This document shows, piece after piece, positions 1 through 10,991 of a stretch of DNA of 64,000 nucleotides. Position 1 is the first letter of the stretch. Each line of letters opens with the position of its first letter. The position numbers and the translations under genes were made by a program. Source of the DNA: Oscillospiraceae bacterium (GTDB lineage: Bacteria; Bacillota; Clostridia; Christensenellales; QALW01); NCBI GenBank assembly GCA_022009755.1, contig CP091722.1, positions 2,178,001 through 2,242,000 of the forward strand, read 5' to 3'. Under the pieces are notes generated by a model. That model searched no databases. It saw only the letters and a list, made by a program, of their open reading frames with translations, and was not told the origin of the DNA.

Positions 1-1
1 T

Positions 2-685
2 ATGAAGGACATGGCGGGCACCTTTGCAAAGCTTGCCGAAATGGGCTATCAGGAGGTGGAGGGCTTCTGGGTGTATCCCTGCCGCGCCGCCGAATATGAA
101 AAGGCGCTTAAGGACAGCGGCCTTAAGATATGCGGCTGGCACACCGGGATAGAGCACCTGGAGGGCGACCGTCTGTTTCCCACCCTTGAGTATCATGACC
201 GTATAGGCAACCATATTCTCGGGCTGAACGCGGGCCCGGACATGCTGGATACGCCGGAAAAAATAAAGCAGCTTCGCGACCGCATGACAGCGGCGCAGGA
301 AGCCCTTGCAAAATACGGCTTTGTGCTGGAGTATCATAATCACTGGTGGGAGTTTGAAAGCGGAGCCTATACGCCGCTCATGGAAGGCAGCCCCGTTTAT
401 GCGCAGTTTGATATAGGAAACGCTCTTAAAGCGGGCGTTACGGCGCAGGATTATTTTGCAAAGTTTGATTCCCGGCGCGTGGCTGTGCATGCAAAGCCGT
501 ATAGCCTTACTTCGGGCTTTGAGTGTACCATAGGCAATGACGATGTGCCGTGGCAGTGGTTCATAAAGCATTGCAGGGATATTCAGATTGAGCATCTCAC
601 CGTGGAATATGAGCAGCCCGAAAACCAGATGGAGCTGGCCAAAAAGAACATAGATGCCCTTAAGGCCATAATGGCGCAGGTATAA
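2..685 (+). CDS. Sugar phosphate isomerase/epimerase, TIM-barrel, 5'-truncated
   Basis: The 227 visible residues match the xylose-isomerase-like TIM-barrel family, which interconverts sugars or inositols through a divalent metal. Visible family features are the LEYHNHWWEF segment (conserved Glu and His in a metal-binding strand), the QFDIGN strand end, and a late EHLTVEYEQPEN strand carrying the last metal-ligand Glu. The usual first beta strand and its loop (about 15-30 residues) are absent, so the start at base 2 is probably internal and the gene continues left of the window. A strong terminator follows. The substrate cannot be read from sequence. The family is well supported; the exact reaction is unknown. 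Confidence 0.85.
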   Translation: MKDMAGTFAKLAEMGYQEVEGFWVYPCRAAEYEKALKDSGLKICGWHTGIEHLEGDRLFPTLEYHDRIGNHILGLNAGPDMLDTPEKIKQLRDRMTAAQEALAKYGFVLEYHNHWWEFESGAYTPLMEGSPVYAQFDIGNALKAGVTAQDYFAKFDSRRVAVHAKPYSLTSGFECTIGNDDVPWQWFIKHCRDIQIEHLTVEYEQPENQMELAKKNIDALKAIMAQV

Positions 686-696
686 TTGCGTTTCGC

Positions 697-733
697 GGCC
701 GGAATACCGGATAAAGCCGGTATCCGGCCTTTG
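697..733 (+). terminator. Rho-independent terminator after isomerase
   Basis: A nearly perfect 13-14 bp GC-rich inverted repeat (arms 697-710 and 717-729, loop ATAAAG) is followed by a short T run. It separates the isomerase from the CotH gene. Confidence 0.8.
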
Positions 734-811
734 CTGCTTATAGCATAAAAAATATAAAGAGTATTCATCCCGGTGCGGCGTTTCGGCTGCGCAGGGGAAC
801 GGAGGAAGATA

Positions 812-3707
812 ATGAAAATAAAGCTGACGGCGCTTGCGCTCATGACGGTGATGGTCTGCACGGTGCTGTGCGGCTGCGAGCTGTTTGAACAGGGCACGCA
901 GCAGCCGGGGCCGCAGGGCAGCACATCCTCGGTGTATATAACGGAGATAGTCAGCCGTAACGAAAGCACGCTTGCGGACGACGACGGGGAATACAGCGAT
1001 TATATCGAGCTGTACAATTCGTCCTCGAGCCGTGTGGCGTTAAAGGGCTATTATCTTTCCGATAATGATAAAGCCGCAGAAATGGGCGCTTCCCAATATA
1101 TATATTGAGGCTAAAAGCTATCTTGTGATATTTGCTTCCGGCAAAAACCGCGGCAAAAACGGCTATTATCACACAAATTTTTCTCTTTCGGCTTCAAAGG
1201 GGGAGACGGTGTCGCTGGTGGGTGCAGACGGAGCATATGCAAGCAGGGTGGAGCTTCCGGTGTGCCCCACGGCGGATATTTCCTACGGCCTTGTGCAGCA
1301 GGGAGAGAATGCCGGGAAATATATGTGGTTTGCAACGCCGACGCCCGGTGCGGAGAATTCCGGCGAGCATGCGGCTTCTGTTACCGAGCTTAGATTTAAT
1401 ACGGTAAAGCTGATTATAAACGAGTTTGTTACAAAAAACAAAACCGTAAAATATGATGCGGACGGAGATTACAATGATTTTATAGAAATCTACAATCCCG
1501 GAGAAGAGGAAATAAGCCTTGAAGGCATGTATCTTTCCGATAATCTTACCAAACCGGACAAATGGCGTTTCCCGGCAGGGTGCAAAATCGGTGCCGGGGA
1601 ATACCTGCTGATATATGCATCGGGCAAGGATAAGGTGTCGGGCGGCGAGATACACACAAGCTTCAGCCTTTCGGCTAATGACAGCGGAATTGTGCTCTCC
1701 GATTCCCGTATGCATCCCATAGATTCCGTGACCATGGTGCAGCTTCAGGCGGATGTTTCCTACGGCAGGGATGAAAGCGGGCAGTGGAAGTATTATCCAA
1801 AGCCCACTCCCGGAGCGGCCAACACTACGCCCGGCTTTGAAAAACTTAGTGCTGCATACAACGGTGTTATTATAAGCGGCGCCGCAGCGGCAAGCGGAGG
1901 CGGCACGGATACCGTAACTCTTAAAAACACTTCGGACAAGCCCGTAAGCCTCGCCGGCTGCGGGCTTGCCGCTTCTCACGGCGGAAATTATGTTTTTGAT
2001 GAGCTTACGCTTCAGCCGGGGCAGAGCATCACGCTGTTTGCATCGGGCAGCGCAAAAAAAGAAAGCGGCAAATATTATCTTCCCTTTAAGCTGAGGCGCA
2101 GTGGAACCGTGCTTACATTAAGCGGAGCGGACGGCGTGCTTTTGACGCAGTTTTCAACGGGCAAGCTGAGAAGCGGAGTGAGCGTAAGCAATACCGAGCA
2201 GGGCAGAAGGTACAGCCAAGGGGAAGAAACCGATTGTACGGGCTATACGGAGCCGCCTGAGGTGAACAGCAGCGGCGGCTACACTCAGGCGGGCACGCAG
2301 GTTAGCGTGACCGTGCCGGAGGAAACAGAGGTATATTATACGACCGACGGCAGCAAGCCGGATAAAAACAGTAGGCGTTTAAGCGGAAGCATTACGGTTA
2401 CAAAAAGCATGTCCCTGCGCGTTGCGGCGCTGTGCCCCGGAAAGCTGATGAGCGATGTTGTCACCCGCACCTTTTTGGTGGAGGAAAAGCATGATCTGCC
2501 CGTTATATGCTTAAGCGGCGACCCGGACGGCTATTTCAGCACGGGCAGCGGAATATTTTCAATGGGGGCAAACCCCGGCGAGGCGCCCATGTACCGCGGC
2601 GCGAACTTCTGGAAGAACTGGGAGCGGGAAAGCTTTGTGGAGTATTTTACGGCGCAGGGGGAGCGCGGTACCGATTTCAACGCCGGCATAAAGATACACG
2701 GCGATTATTCCCGCATAGAAAAACAGAAGTCCATTGCGGTATATATCCGTGATATTTACGGAACCGGCAGCATATCCTATCCTTTTTTTGAAAATAACGA
2801 GGTGACGCGGTTCGGGTCCTTTATTCTGCGAATGGGCGGGCAGGATTGGAGCCGGGGCAAAATACGCGATTCGTTTATTTCCCTGGCGGCAAAGGGGGCA
2901 ACGGAGCTTGCGATAATGGATGCGGCGCCGGTGGCGGTGTATATCAACGGCGAATACTTCGGGCTGTATTTTATACGGGAAAAGCTGAATGAAAAATACT
3001 TTGAAACCCATTACGGCATAGCTGAGGAGAATCTTGAGGTGATAAGGGCCAATACAAATGCGCGGCACGGCTTGGCGCAGGGCTATAAGGAGCTTATTGC
3101 ATATGTTTCGTCCCATGACCTGTCAAACAGAGAATATTACGACTATGTATGCTCTCAGGTGGATATAGATTCCTATATTGACTGGTGGGTGTTTGAAACA
3201 TGGTTTGTAAATACGGATTCGGGAAATATCAAATTTTTTAGGGATGCAAAGAACGGCAAATGGAAGTGGGCACTGTTTGACATGGATTGGGCGCTGTTCC
3301 CCACAACATATACGCACAATTATCTGTCCAAGGTGTATGCAAACGGGCACGGAGTGGGCGGTGCTTTTTCCACTGTTTTAATACGCGGCTTGCTTAAAAA
3401 CCCGGAATTCAAGCAGCATTTTATTGAACGCTATTCCTATCATGTAAATAATACGCTAAACCCGGACCGGCTTTTTGCCGTTATGGATGAGCTGTGCGCC
3501 AAAATACGCACGGAAATGCCCAGACAGGCGGCAAAATGGGGCGCGCCGAAGCCGGAGAACTGGGAGAGAAACATAAAGCGCATGAAGGAGATGTGCCTTG
3601 ATAAAATTGAGCTGACAAAAAAACAGATGCAGTCGGTTTTCGGGCTGTCGGCAAGCGAGGCGGAGCGCCTGTTTCGCCGGTGTATTCGGTGTCGGTGCAA
3701 TAAATAA
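812..3707 (+). CDS. CotH-family protein kinase lipoprotein with lamin-tail domains (frameshifted)
   Basis: Reconstructed length is about 965 residues. It starts at ATG 812 behind GGAGG and has a lipoprotein signal ending VLCGC, so it should be anchored outside the membrane. Two clear lamin-tail (LTD) domains lie near residues 35-145 and 200-330, each with the YLSDN...W..P...YL(V/L)I(F/Y)ASGK pattern, and a weaker third near 350-455. A chitobiase-C-like sandwich (YYTTDGSKP) is near 480-550. The CotH kinase domain spans about 560-930, with INGEYFGLYFIREK and the metal-binding FDMDWALF. CotH proteins phosphorylate secreted or spore-coat proteins on serine. The reading frame breaks at 1070-1072: AAA where AAAAA would restore LSDN-D-KKPQKW. 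This is probably a sequencing contraction. No CotG/CotB-type substrate is adjacent. Confidence 0.85.
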
Positions 3708-3768
3708 GGCTGTGCCGCAAAAAGGCCGCGGAAAAAGAAAAACGCAGTCAGCAATAAAAAACAAAATT

Positions 3769-3798
3769 AAGACCGCCGGCAAAACCCGGCGGTCTTTT
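3769..3798. terminator. Hairpin terminator between convergent genes
   Basis: Eleven-base arms AAGACCGCCGG and CCGGCGGTCTT enclose a short loop, with TTTT on the plus side. It lies between the rightward CotH gene and the leftward lipoprotein gene and may serve both. Confidence 0.8.
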
Positions 3799-3840
3799 GT
3801 AAAAGGAGTATTGTGAACGCGGCATAGGCCGCGCGGGCAA

Positions 3841-5335
3841 TTACTTTTTGCGTCCGTAGGAGCGCAGTGCCGAGTTGTCCAGCGTACCGGCGGAATTGAT
3901 TTCCTTGAAGCTTTCGCGAATCTCATTAAGACGGCCGCAGGAGATGGCATAGGAATACTCAAGCGGCTCAAAGTTTACAAGCTTCATCTGACGCAGGGGA
4001 GCGATATAGGAGGTGGGGTTGCCCTTGGAGGGATCGGTGCCGACATCCTTGCCTTCATTGTAGATGCCGCCGGTAACATAGCCTACGCCCTGAACATAAA
4101 GGCCGATGCCGAAGCCGTTATCGTCGCCGTTGACCCACGCCCACCAGTTTTCGGGGCTCTTGAAGGTGGGCCATATGCCGTTCCAGAAGGGCAGATTGTC
4201 CTTGTAGGTAAGCTCGCCGTCGGTCCATGCTTCCTTGCCTTCGTAGTATGCAAGGCGTTTAAGTGGCTCAATTACATAAAGCGCGGGAAGCTCCTGATTG
4301 GCTTTTACATGCTTGTAGGGGCTGAAGTCCACAAAGCGGTTCTGTACGGACAGCACGCGGCCGGAAACGGTATAGGTGGACTCCATGTAGCTTAAGGTGG
4401 GCTCGTTGTCTTTTGCCCAGTCCATAGGACGGCACTTTACATAAATGTGGTTTTCGGTAAGCTCAAAATCGATTATCTTGCTGGAGTTTCCGTGCTGGTC
4501 GCCGCCCATAACGGGGTTATAGTTCCACTTCATGCCGCTGAATTCGCCGCACTCATAGGGCGGGAGGTTGGAGCCGTAGTAGGACTGCTGCACCAGACGG
4601 CCGGTGTCATGGTTATTGAACATGTTTACATGCTCAGTAATCACGGGGTCGGAGGTTTCGCCCAGAACAATTTCCGCTCTGCCGTTGCGGGTTACCATGG
4701 ATACCGGTTCCTTGATATATTCAAGATAGGAAAGTCCGCCGCCGAAAACAAGGTCGGCGCCGATTTATGTAATCGTTCTGAAGGTATATTTCCTTTTCGA
4801 TATTGTCGCGCTTTGAGGTGTTGAGCGCGGAGATTTCCACCTTGGCATTCTCTTTACCGCGGTTTGAAAAGCGCAGGCTTACAAGGCCGGAGGCTGTGTT
4901 GCTGTTCATATAGCCGTCCACGAAGCTCTTGAAGGTGCTGTTCTCTCCCGCCTCAAGGAAGCAGAGCTCTTCATAAACGGCGCCTTCCTTGGTGTAGCCG
5001 ACATACATCCAAAGGGGCTGGGTGCTGCTGAAGGAAAGGGTGTAGTAGTTGAATTCCTCGCTTACGGGGGAGGCAAGGGTAATTGTGCCTTCCTTTTCGG
5101 GAGCGAGAGTAAAGGTGACATTTTTCGCCGAAGCATCGGTGGAATCGGCGGTGACGGTGATTTCCGCACGCGCGCCGTTCACATTGGCGTACTTACCCTC
5201 CCAGCTTTCGCCGCTTTGCGTGGGAGTGGCGGAAACATCGGTGCCGGGAGTGCCGGTGCCGGTTACATCGCCGGGCTGGCATGCGGCGCACAGCAGCAGA
5301 CTGCATGCGAGCATTATAACTGCAATTTTCTTCAT
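3841..5335 (-). CDS. Secreted lipoprotein of unknown function (frameshifted)
   Basis: The start is ATG 5335, behind AGGAGG. The N-terminus MKKIAVIMLACSLLLCAACQ is a typical lipoprotein signal, followed by a Thr/Ser-rich linker. The remaining ~450 residues look like two beta-sandwich layers: an N-terminal part rich in alternating beta strands, and a C-terminal part with many Trp/Tyr/Asn residues (ENWWAWVNGDDNGFGIGLYV). That composition suits a carbohydrate-binding or polysaccharide-active protein, but I recognise no catalytic motif. The frame breaks at 4764-4766, where three T (A on the coding strand) stand for an expected five. Corrected length is about 498 residues. It is divergent from parE. 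Confidence 0.65.
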
Positions 5336-5663
5336 ATAATCCTCCTGAAAGATTATTGTTTCTTGAATAATAATAACACATTCCGTGGGCAAAAGTAAAT
5401 AGTGAAAATGCGCATGAAAGTGTAATTTGTGAATTTTTGACGGATAAAAAAACGGGGAAGCGGTACACGGCGTGGGGCTTGGCGGCGGAATTGAAGCCTG
5501 TAAAATGCGCGTGTGCGAAAAAAAGCGGGCAAAAAAATGCGCGTGCGGGGTGGGCGGGCAGGGAGCACCGCGCTTTTTTTGCCCGAGGATTTGATACTGG
5601 ACATTGGGTGCTACATATGGTATAATAATACGGATAAAGCACTAAATGCGGAGGTGGAAGCGG
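5336..5663. other. Divergent intergenic spacer
   Basis: This 328-base spacer lies between the leftward lipoprotein gene and parE. It holds the parE promoter and ribosome binding site at its right end. The rest is purine-rich and shows no further gene or strong structure. Confidence 0.6.
5598..5626 (+). promoter_or_regulatory. Sigma-A-type promoter for parE-parC
   Basis: TGGACA (5598-5603), a 17-base spacer and TATAAT (5621-5626) lie 37 bases ahead of the parE start. This matches the vegetative consensus at 11 of 12 positions. Confidence 0.75.
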
Positions 5664-7633
5664 ATGGAATACGGTGCCGAAAATATACGCATTCTGGAAG
5701 GGCTGGACGCGGTTCGTATGCGCCCCGGAATGTATATAGGTACTACCGGTTCAAAGGGAATGCATCATTTGCTTTGGGAGATAGTGGACAACGCTATTGA
5801 CGAGGCAGCCAACGGATATGCCGATCAGATATGGGTCACACTGCACAGGGACAACAGTGTAAGCGTGGAGGATAACGGGCGCGGCATGCCGGTGGGAATA
5901 CATCCGCAAAAGGGAATATCCGCAGTGGAGGTCATTTTTACCCAGCTGCATGCCGGCGGTAAATTTGACGCATCAAATTATAAATACAGCGGCGGTCTGC
6001 ACGGTGTAGGCGCATCTGTGGTAAATGCGCTCAGCAGCTGGGTGACGGTGGAGGTATATCACGATTATAAAGTATACCGCTGTGAGTTTGAAAGCCGCTA
6101 TGACGCATCGGAGCAGAAAATAATTTCCGGCGCAACCAAGTCGCACCTTAAGGAAGTGGGAAAAACTCACAAGCGCGGCTCCAAGGTTACATTTCTGCCG
6201 GATGCACGGGTGTTTGACTCGGCAAAATTCAACTATGAGGTAATAAAGCGCAGGCTGAAGGAGCTTGCCTTCCTTAACGGAGGGCTGCGTATCACCCTGA
6301 CGGACGAACGCCAGGTGGAAGACGGCGAGGTAAAGACGGTAGAGTTTCATTACGAGGGCGGCATTTCGGATTATGTGGAATATCTTGATGCCGATAATGA
6401 GCCCAAGTTCCGTCCTCCCATTTATATTGAGGGGGAAAAGGACGGCATATTCTGCGCCGCGGCCATACAGTATACCGATGCCTACTCTACGGAGAATATC
6501 TTTTCCTTTGTAAATAATATCCCCACATCAGAGGGAGGAACTCATGAAACCGGGTTCAAATCCGCTCTTACAAAGGTAATGAATGATTATGCCCGCAGAA
6601 GCGGCGTGCTTAAGGAAAAGGACGATAATTTCCAAGGGGAGGATTTCCGCGAGGGTATTACGGCCGTGCTTACCGTAAAGATGCAGAATGTGCAGTTCGA
6701 GGGGCAGACCAAGGCAAAGCTGGGCAATGTGGAGGCGCGCCCGGCGGTGGAAGCGGTGGTTACGGAAAGCTCACCGCATACCTTGACGACCTGAAAAACG
6801 CCGAGATCGGGCAGATAATGCTGGAAAAGGCGGTACAGGCGGCACGGGTGCGCATGGCGGCGCGTAAGGCCAAGGATATAGCCCGCAAAAAGAGCGCGCT
6901 GGAGGGAGCACCGCTTGTAGGCAAGCTGTCCTCCTGCACCGGCAGGCGCCCGGAGGAGAACGAGCTGTTCATAGTGGAGGGCGATTCCGCAGGCGGAACG
7001 GCAAAGCAGGGCAGGGACCGCCGTTTTCAGGCAATACTGCCTCTGCGTGGCAAGCCGCTCAATGTGGAAAAGAAGCGGCTGGATCAGGTGCTTACAAATG
7101 AGGAGTTCCGCTCCATAATTACGGCGCTGGGCACCAGTATTGATGTGGATTTTGATATATCCAATCTTAAATATCACAAGGTGATAATCCTTGCCGATGC
7201 CGACCAGGACGGCGCGCATATACGCTCCATACTGTTGACCTTCTTTTACAGATACATGAAAAAGATGATAACCGAGGGGCATGTTTTTATAGGCGTGCCG
7301 CCGCTTTACAAAATAGAAAAGGCCTCCACGAAGGAGGTAGTGTATGCCTATACCGATGAGGAGCGCACGGCGGCGTGCCAGAAAATGGGGGGCAGGCCCA
7401 CGGTTTCGCGTTATAAGGGGCTGGGCGAGATGAGCGCCGAGCAGCTGTTTGAAACCACCATGAACCCGCGCACACGCACTCTTGTACAGGTGACCATTGA
7501 GGACGCCGTGGAGGCGGAGCATCTGGTAACGGTGCTTATGGGGGACAGAGCGGATGTGCGCAAGCAGTATATAATTGACAATGCAAACTTCAACAAGGTA
7601 GACCTGTTTGCAAAGGAAAAGGGGGTGCAGTAA
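5664..7633 (+). CDS. parE: DNA topoisomerase IV subunit B (ATPase subunit), frameshifted
   Basis: GHKL ATPase subunit of a type IIA topoisomerase, about 656 residues after correction. ATG 5664 is chosen because GGAGGT lies 8 bases upstream; an upstream ATG at 5646 overlaps that site. The ATP site shows EIVDNAIDEA and VEDNGRGMPVG, the lid GGLHGVGASVVNAL and the transducer QTKAKLGN. The TOPRIM domain has VEGDSAGG (about residue 437), PLRGKPLNVEK and DADQDGAHI. The frame breaks at 6766-6768, where AAA stands for AAAA (restoring VTEKLTAYLDDL). It abuts parC with no spacer, so both subunits are co-transcribed. ParE is preferred over GyrB because the partner lacks a clear gyrase box, but a second gyrase-like enzyme is not excluded. 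Confidence 0.9.
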
Positions 7634-10090
7634 ATGGCGCGCAAGGACAAAGGCGACAACTATTTTGTGCCTCTTGAGCAGCAGCATGTGCTGTGTCAGA
7701 CCATGGAGGATGTTTTGCACAACAGCATGCTGCCCTATGCCGAGCATGTTGTGCTGGAGCGCGCTTTGCCGCGCGTGGAGGACGGGCTTAAGCCGGTTCA
7801 GCGGCGCGTGCTTTATGCCATGTATACCCTGGGGCTGACCCCGGACAAGCAGACCAAAAAAAGCGCGCACATAGTGGGTGAGTGTATGGCAAAGTATCAC
7901 CCGCACGGCGATTCCTCCATATATGACACCATGGTGCGTCTGGCGCAGGATTTTAACCTTCGGGCGCCGCTCGTTTACGGACAGGGCAATTTCGGCTCCA
8001 TAGACGGCGATCCGCCGGCTGCCTTCCGTTATACCGAGGCCAAGCTTGCACCCATTGCCATGGAAATGCTGGCGGATATTGATAAAGATACGGTGCCGTG
8101 GTCGCTTAACTTTGACGATTCCACAAAGGAACCAAATATTCTGCCCGGAAGGTTCCCCAATCTGCTTGTAAACGGTTCCTACGGAATAGCGGTGGGCTTT
8201 GCTACAAATATCCCCACACATAACCTTGCCGAGGTTATAGACGGCGTGATTGCGCAGATGGACAACCCGCGCATTACAACGCAGGAGCTGTGCAAAATCG
8301 TAAAGGGACCGGATTTTCCCACCGGAGGCTATATCCTTAACGGGGAGGATATTGCGGATGTTTATGCAACAGGCAAGGGCAAGCTTACGGTGCGTGCAAA
8401 AACCGTTATTGAAAACGGCACCGGCGGAAAGAAGCTTATAGTAATTACGGAGGTGCCCTACGGTGTAAACAAGGCGCGGATGCTTTCGGAGATATTAAAG
8501 CTCAGCGAGGATAAAAAGGGCATACTTACCGCCGTAAACGATATCCGGGATGAATCGGATATGAATACCGGGATGCGGGCGGTTATTGAGCTTAAAAAGG
8601 ATGCCGATCCCGAAAAGGTGCTTAAGTATCTTTATAAATACAGCGATTTGCAAACCACCTGCGGTGTCAACATGGTGGCTATTGCCGACGGCAAGCCCAA
8701 GCAGCTGGGCCTTGCCGAAATAAACAGATATTATATTGAGCACTATCGCACCGTGGAGCGCAGAAGAATACGCCACGATCTTGAAAAGGCGCGTTTGGAG
8801 CTTGAGATACAGCAGGGGCTGCTTATTGCCATTAAAAACATTGACGAGGTGGTGCGCATAATACGCACAAGCGCCAATGTAAAGGAGGCAAGGGAACGCC
8901 TGCGGGAGCGCTTCGGGCTTACGGAGCGGCAGGCAAATGCCATTTTGGATATGCGCCTTGCACGGCTTACGGCGCTGGAGGTGCATACCATAGAGGAGAG
9001 AATATCGCAGCTGGAGGCGCTTATTGCGGAGCTGGACGGTATGCTGGCAAGCAAGCAGAAGCTGAATGAATACATCAAAAAATGCCTGCTTGAGGTAAAG
9101 AAAAAATATAAATCACCAAGGCGCACGGAGATTTTGTGCAATGCGGCGGAGCAGCCCATTGCAAAAGAGGAATTCAAGGTGGTGGAGGACTGCGTCATCG
9201 GCCTTGACCGCGCGGGGAACTTCAAGCGGGTGTCAAAAAAGAATTACAGCCGGTCCGCAAGGGGCGATGTGAAGTCGGCATCGGAGCTTGGGCGCTGCGT
9301 TTTATTCTGCCGTACGGACGACAGACTGTGCTGCTTCAGCGATGCGGGAAATTGTTATATGCTGGGCGCAGAGGATATTCCGGAATGCAAATGGCGGGAT
9401 AAAGGCGCGGCAAAGGAAAAAATCATCTCCGGCATTGATAAAAGCGAAAGCATAATAGCGATGTTTACCTGTGCCGAGTTTGCGGCGGGAACGCTGCTGC
9501 TGTGCACGGCGCAGGGGCTTATAAAGCAGACGGCGGGAAGCGAATACATTGTTAAGAAGCAGCGCTTTGCAGCCATGAACCTCAAGGACGGCGACAGAAT
9601 AGTATCGGTGGAGAAAAATAACGACTACCCCGGTGTGCTGTTTATTTCAAAGGGCGGAATGAGCCTTAACATGACCAAGCAGGAGCTGCCGGTTACGGGA
9701 AGAGCGGCCGGCGGAGTCAAAGCAATGGCGCTGGATGATGGGGATGAGGTGATATTTGCCTCTCAGGTAAATGACGAGGGTGAGATAATCACCGTTACTG
9801 ACAAGGGCTATGCCAAGCGGTCGCTTGCACTTGACTATGAAATAAGCCTTCGCAACAGAAAGGGGCTTAAAACCTTTGATTTCCGCAAGAACGGCAGCAA
9901 TGGCAGCTGCATTGCGGGAGCGCTGTGGGTAAGGGAGCCCTTTGACGCATACCTCGTGCATCAGTCCGGGCAGACAGAAACGGTAAATACCGATTCCATA
10001 ATGATAGAAAGCCGTCTCTCTCCCGGAAAGCCGTATGCGCTGGTGGTTATGGGAGATGTGATTACGCAGCTGCTTGCCGACAACAGTTAA
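7634..10090 (+). CDS. parC: DNA topoisomerase IV subunit A
   Basis: The 818-residue breakage-reunion subunit is intact. It starts immediately after the parE stop. The catalytic tyrosine is Tyr133 in AAFRYTEAKL. The quinolone-determining region reads HPHGDSSIYD, with Ser and Asp at the two usual resistance positions, so it looks wild type. The long helical tower (residues ~350-480) and beta-pinwheel C-terminal domain (~500-800) are present. I see no canonical gyrase box (QRRGGKG type), only PVTGRAAGGVK at the blade position, which favours decatenating topo IV over supercoiling gyrase. A rho-independent terminator follows. Confidence 0.9.
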   Translation: MARKDKGDNYFVPLEQQHVLCQTMEDVLHNSMLPYAEHVVLERALPRVEDGLKPVQRRVLYAMYTLGLTPDKQTKKSAHIVGECMAKYHPHGDSSIYDTMVRLAQDFNLRAPLVYGQGNFGSIDGDPPAAFRYTEAKLAPIAMEMLADIDKDTVPWSLNFDDSTKEPNILPGRFPNLLVNGSYGIAVGFATNIPTHNLAEVIDGVIAQMDNPRITTQELCKIVKGPDFPTGGYILNGEDIADVYATGKGKLTVRAKTVIENGTGGKKLIVITEVPYGVNKARMLSEILKLSEDKKGILTAVNDIRDESDMNTGMRAVIELKKDADPEKVLKYLYKYSDLQTTCGVNMVAIADGKPKQLGLAEINRYYIEHYRTVERRRIRHDLEKARLELEIQQGLLIAIKNIDEVVRIIRTSANVKEARERLRERFGLTERQANAILDMRLARLTALEVHTIEERISQLEALIAELDGMLASKQKLNEYIKKCLLEVKKKYKSPRRTEILCNAAEQPIAKEEFKVVEDCVIGLDRAGNFKRVSKKNYSRSARGDVKSASELGRCVLFCRTDDRLCCFSDAGNCYMLGAEDIPECKWRDKGAAKEKIISGIDKSESIIAMFTCAEFAAGTLLLCTAQGLIKQTAGSEYIVKKQRFAAMNLKDGDRIVSVEKNNDYPGVLFISKGGMSLNMTKQELPVTGRAAGGVKAMALDDGDEVIFASQVNDEGEIITVTDKGYAKRSLALDYEISLRNRKGLKTFDFRKNGSNGSCIAGALWVREPFDAYLVHQSGQTETVNTDSIMIESRLSPGKPYALVVMGDVITQLLADNS

Positions 10091-10442
10091 AGGCAACACT
10101 CGGTGAATGCATTCAAAGCATGGAAATAACGGCGGGAAATGCGGATATATGCAATAGCGTGCATATATGCATACAAGCTGCGTTCCTGCAATCGGCATGG
10201 CTTTGCTTAAAAAATCAAAAACGCTTGAAAGGTGAGCAGGGCGGACGCAGTAGGCGTCCGCCTTTTTATACGGCGGCGGATACAGGGGGCGGTCGCGGCG
10301 GGGCGAAGCAGTCGCCCGCGGTCGCCCCGGCCCCCCGGCACGGGATTATTCTGTACATAAATAAAAAACGGGGCAGATGCTGAATAAATACAGGCATCTG
10401 CGGGGATAATTATTCATGATAAATAAAAGCGGGGGCGATATA
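10091..10442. other. Intergenic spacer after parC
   Basis: This 352-base spacer contains the parC terminator at 10240-10267, then a GC-rich stretch and the AT-rich leader of the coat-protein gene. No further gene is supported. Confidence 0.6.
10240..10267 (+). terminator. Rho-independent terminator for parE-parC
   Basis: A nine-pair GC-rich stem (GCGGACGC core, loop about 5 bases) is followed by TTTTT at 10263-10267. Confidence 0.85.
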
Positions 10443-10898
10443 ATGATACTGACCGATAAAGAAAAAAGCTTGCTCAAGGAGCTTGCGGTGCAGGAAAAAA
10501 CCTGCGCAAAAAAATATCTTAACGCTTCACAGGCGGCGTTTGATCCGCAGCTTAAGAACCTGTTTTCTTCCCTTTCGCAGGCGGAGCAGAAGCATCTGGA
10601 GATGATAAATTCCATTCTCTCGGGCTCCCTGCCGCAAATACAGGCAGGAGGCGGAGAAACGGCCTTTACGGCTGTTTATAACGGCAGCGAAACACAACAG
10701 AAGCTGGAGGATGCGTTTTTGTGTACTGATCTGCTGGCCGCGGAAAAATATGCGTCAAGAGAGTATGATACAAGAGTGTTTGAATTCGGGGATGCCGGCG
10801 TGCGCAATATACTGGGCGCAATACAAAGGCAGGAGCAGGGACACGGAAAAGCAATATCGGATTATATGAAGGTAAATGCAATGTGTACCGCAGCGTAA
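10443..10898 (+). CDS. Spore coat protein, CotF/ferritin-like four-helix family
   Basis: The 151-residue helical protein matches the Coat_F family, ferritin-like bundles found in spore coats. It shows the paired helix segments EKSLLKELAVQEKTCAKKY (two EKxC-type turns), FSSLSQAEQKHLEMI and a late IQRQEQGHGKAISDYM helix. Acidic and histidine residues are spaced as in degenerate ferritins. ATG 10443 is chosen because GGGGGCG lies just upstream; an in-frame ATG at 10416 is possible but would overlap that site. The gene stands alone between two terminator-like hairpins. A coat role is inferred from the family only. Confidence 0.75.
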   Translation: MILTDKEKSLLKELAVQEKTCAKKYLNASQAAFDPQLKNLFSSLSQAEQKHLEMINSILSGSLPQIQAGGGETAFTAVYNGSETQQKLEDAFLCTDLLAAEKYASREYDTRVFEFGDAGVRNILGAIQRQEQGHGKAISDYMKVNAMCTAA

Positions 10899-10927
10899 TG
10901 CATAAAGGTAAAGGCAAAAATAAAATA

Positions 10928-10951
10928 AGGCGCCCGAAAGGGTGCCTAATA
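10928..10951. terminator. Short hairpin terminator between coat gene and serS
   Basis: AGGCGCCC-GAAA-GGGTGCCT forms an 8-bp stem with a GNRA loop, followed by AATATGTTTTT. It lies between convergent genes and could end both transcripts. Confidence 0.65.
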
Positions 10952-10991
10952 TGTTTTTCAAAAGCCGTTTTGAAGCAAGCCGAGAGTGTGA

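Noticed and set aside
6766..6768. Programmed frameshift in parE
   Set aside because: There is no slippery heptamer with a downstream structure, and the same contraction pattern hits unrelated genes.
6587..8221. 544-codon open frame on the minus strand across parE-parC
   Set aside because: Lies antisense to conserved topoisomerase genes. Its Arg/His/Cys-rich composition is what the reverse of GC-rich codons gives, and it has no ribosome binding site.
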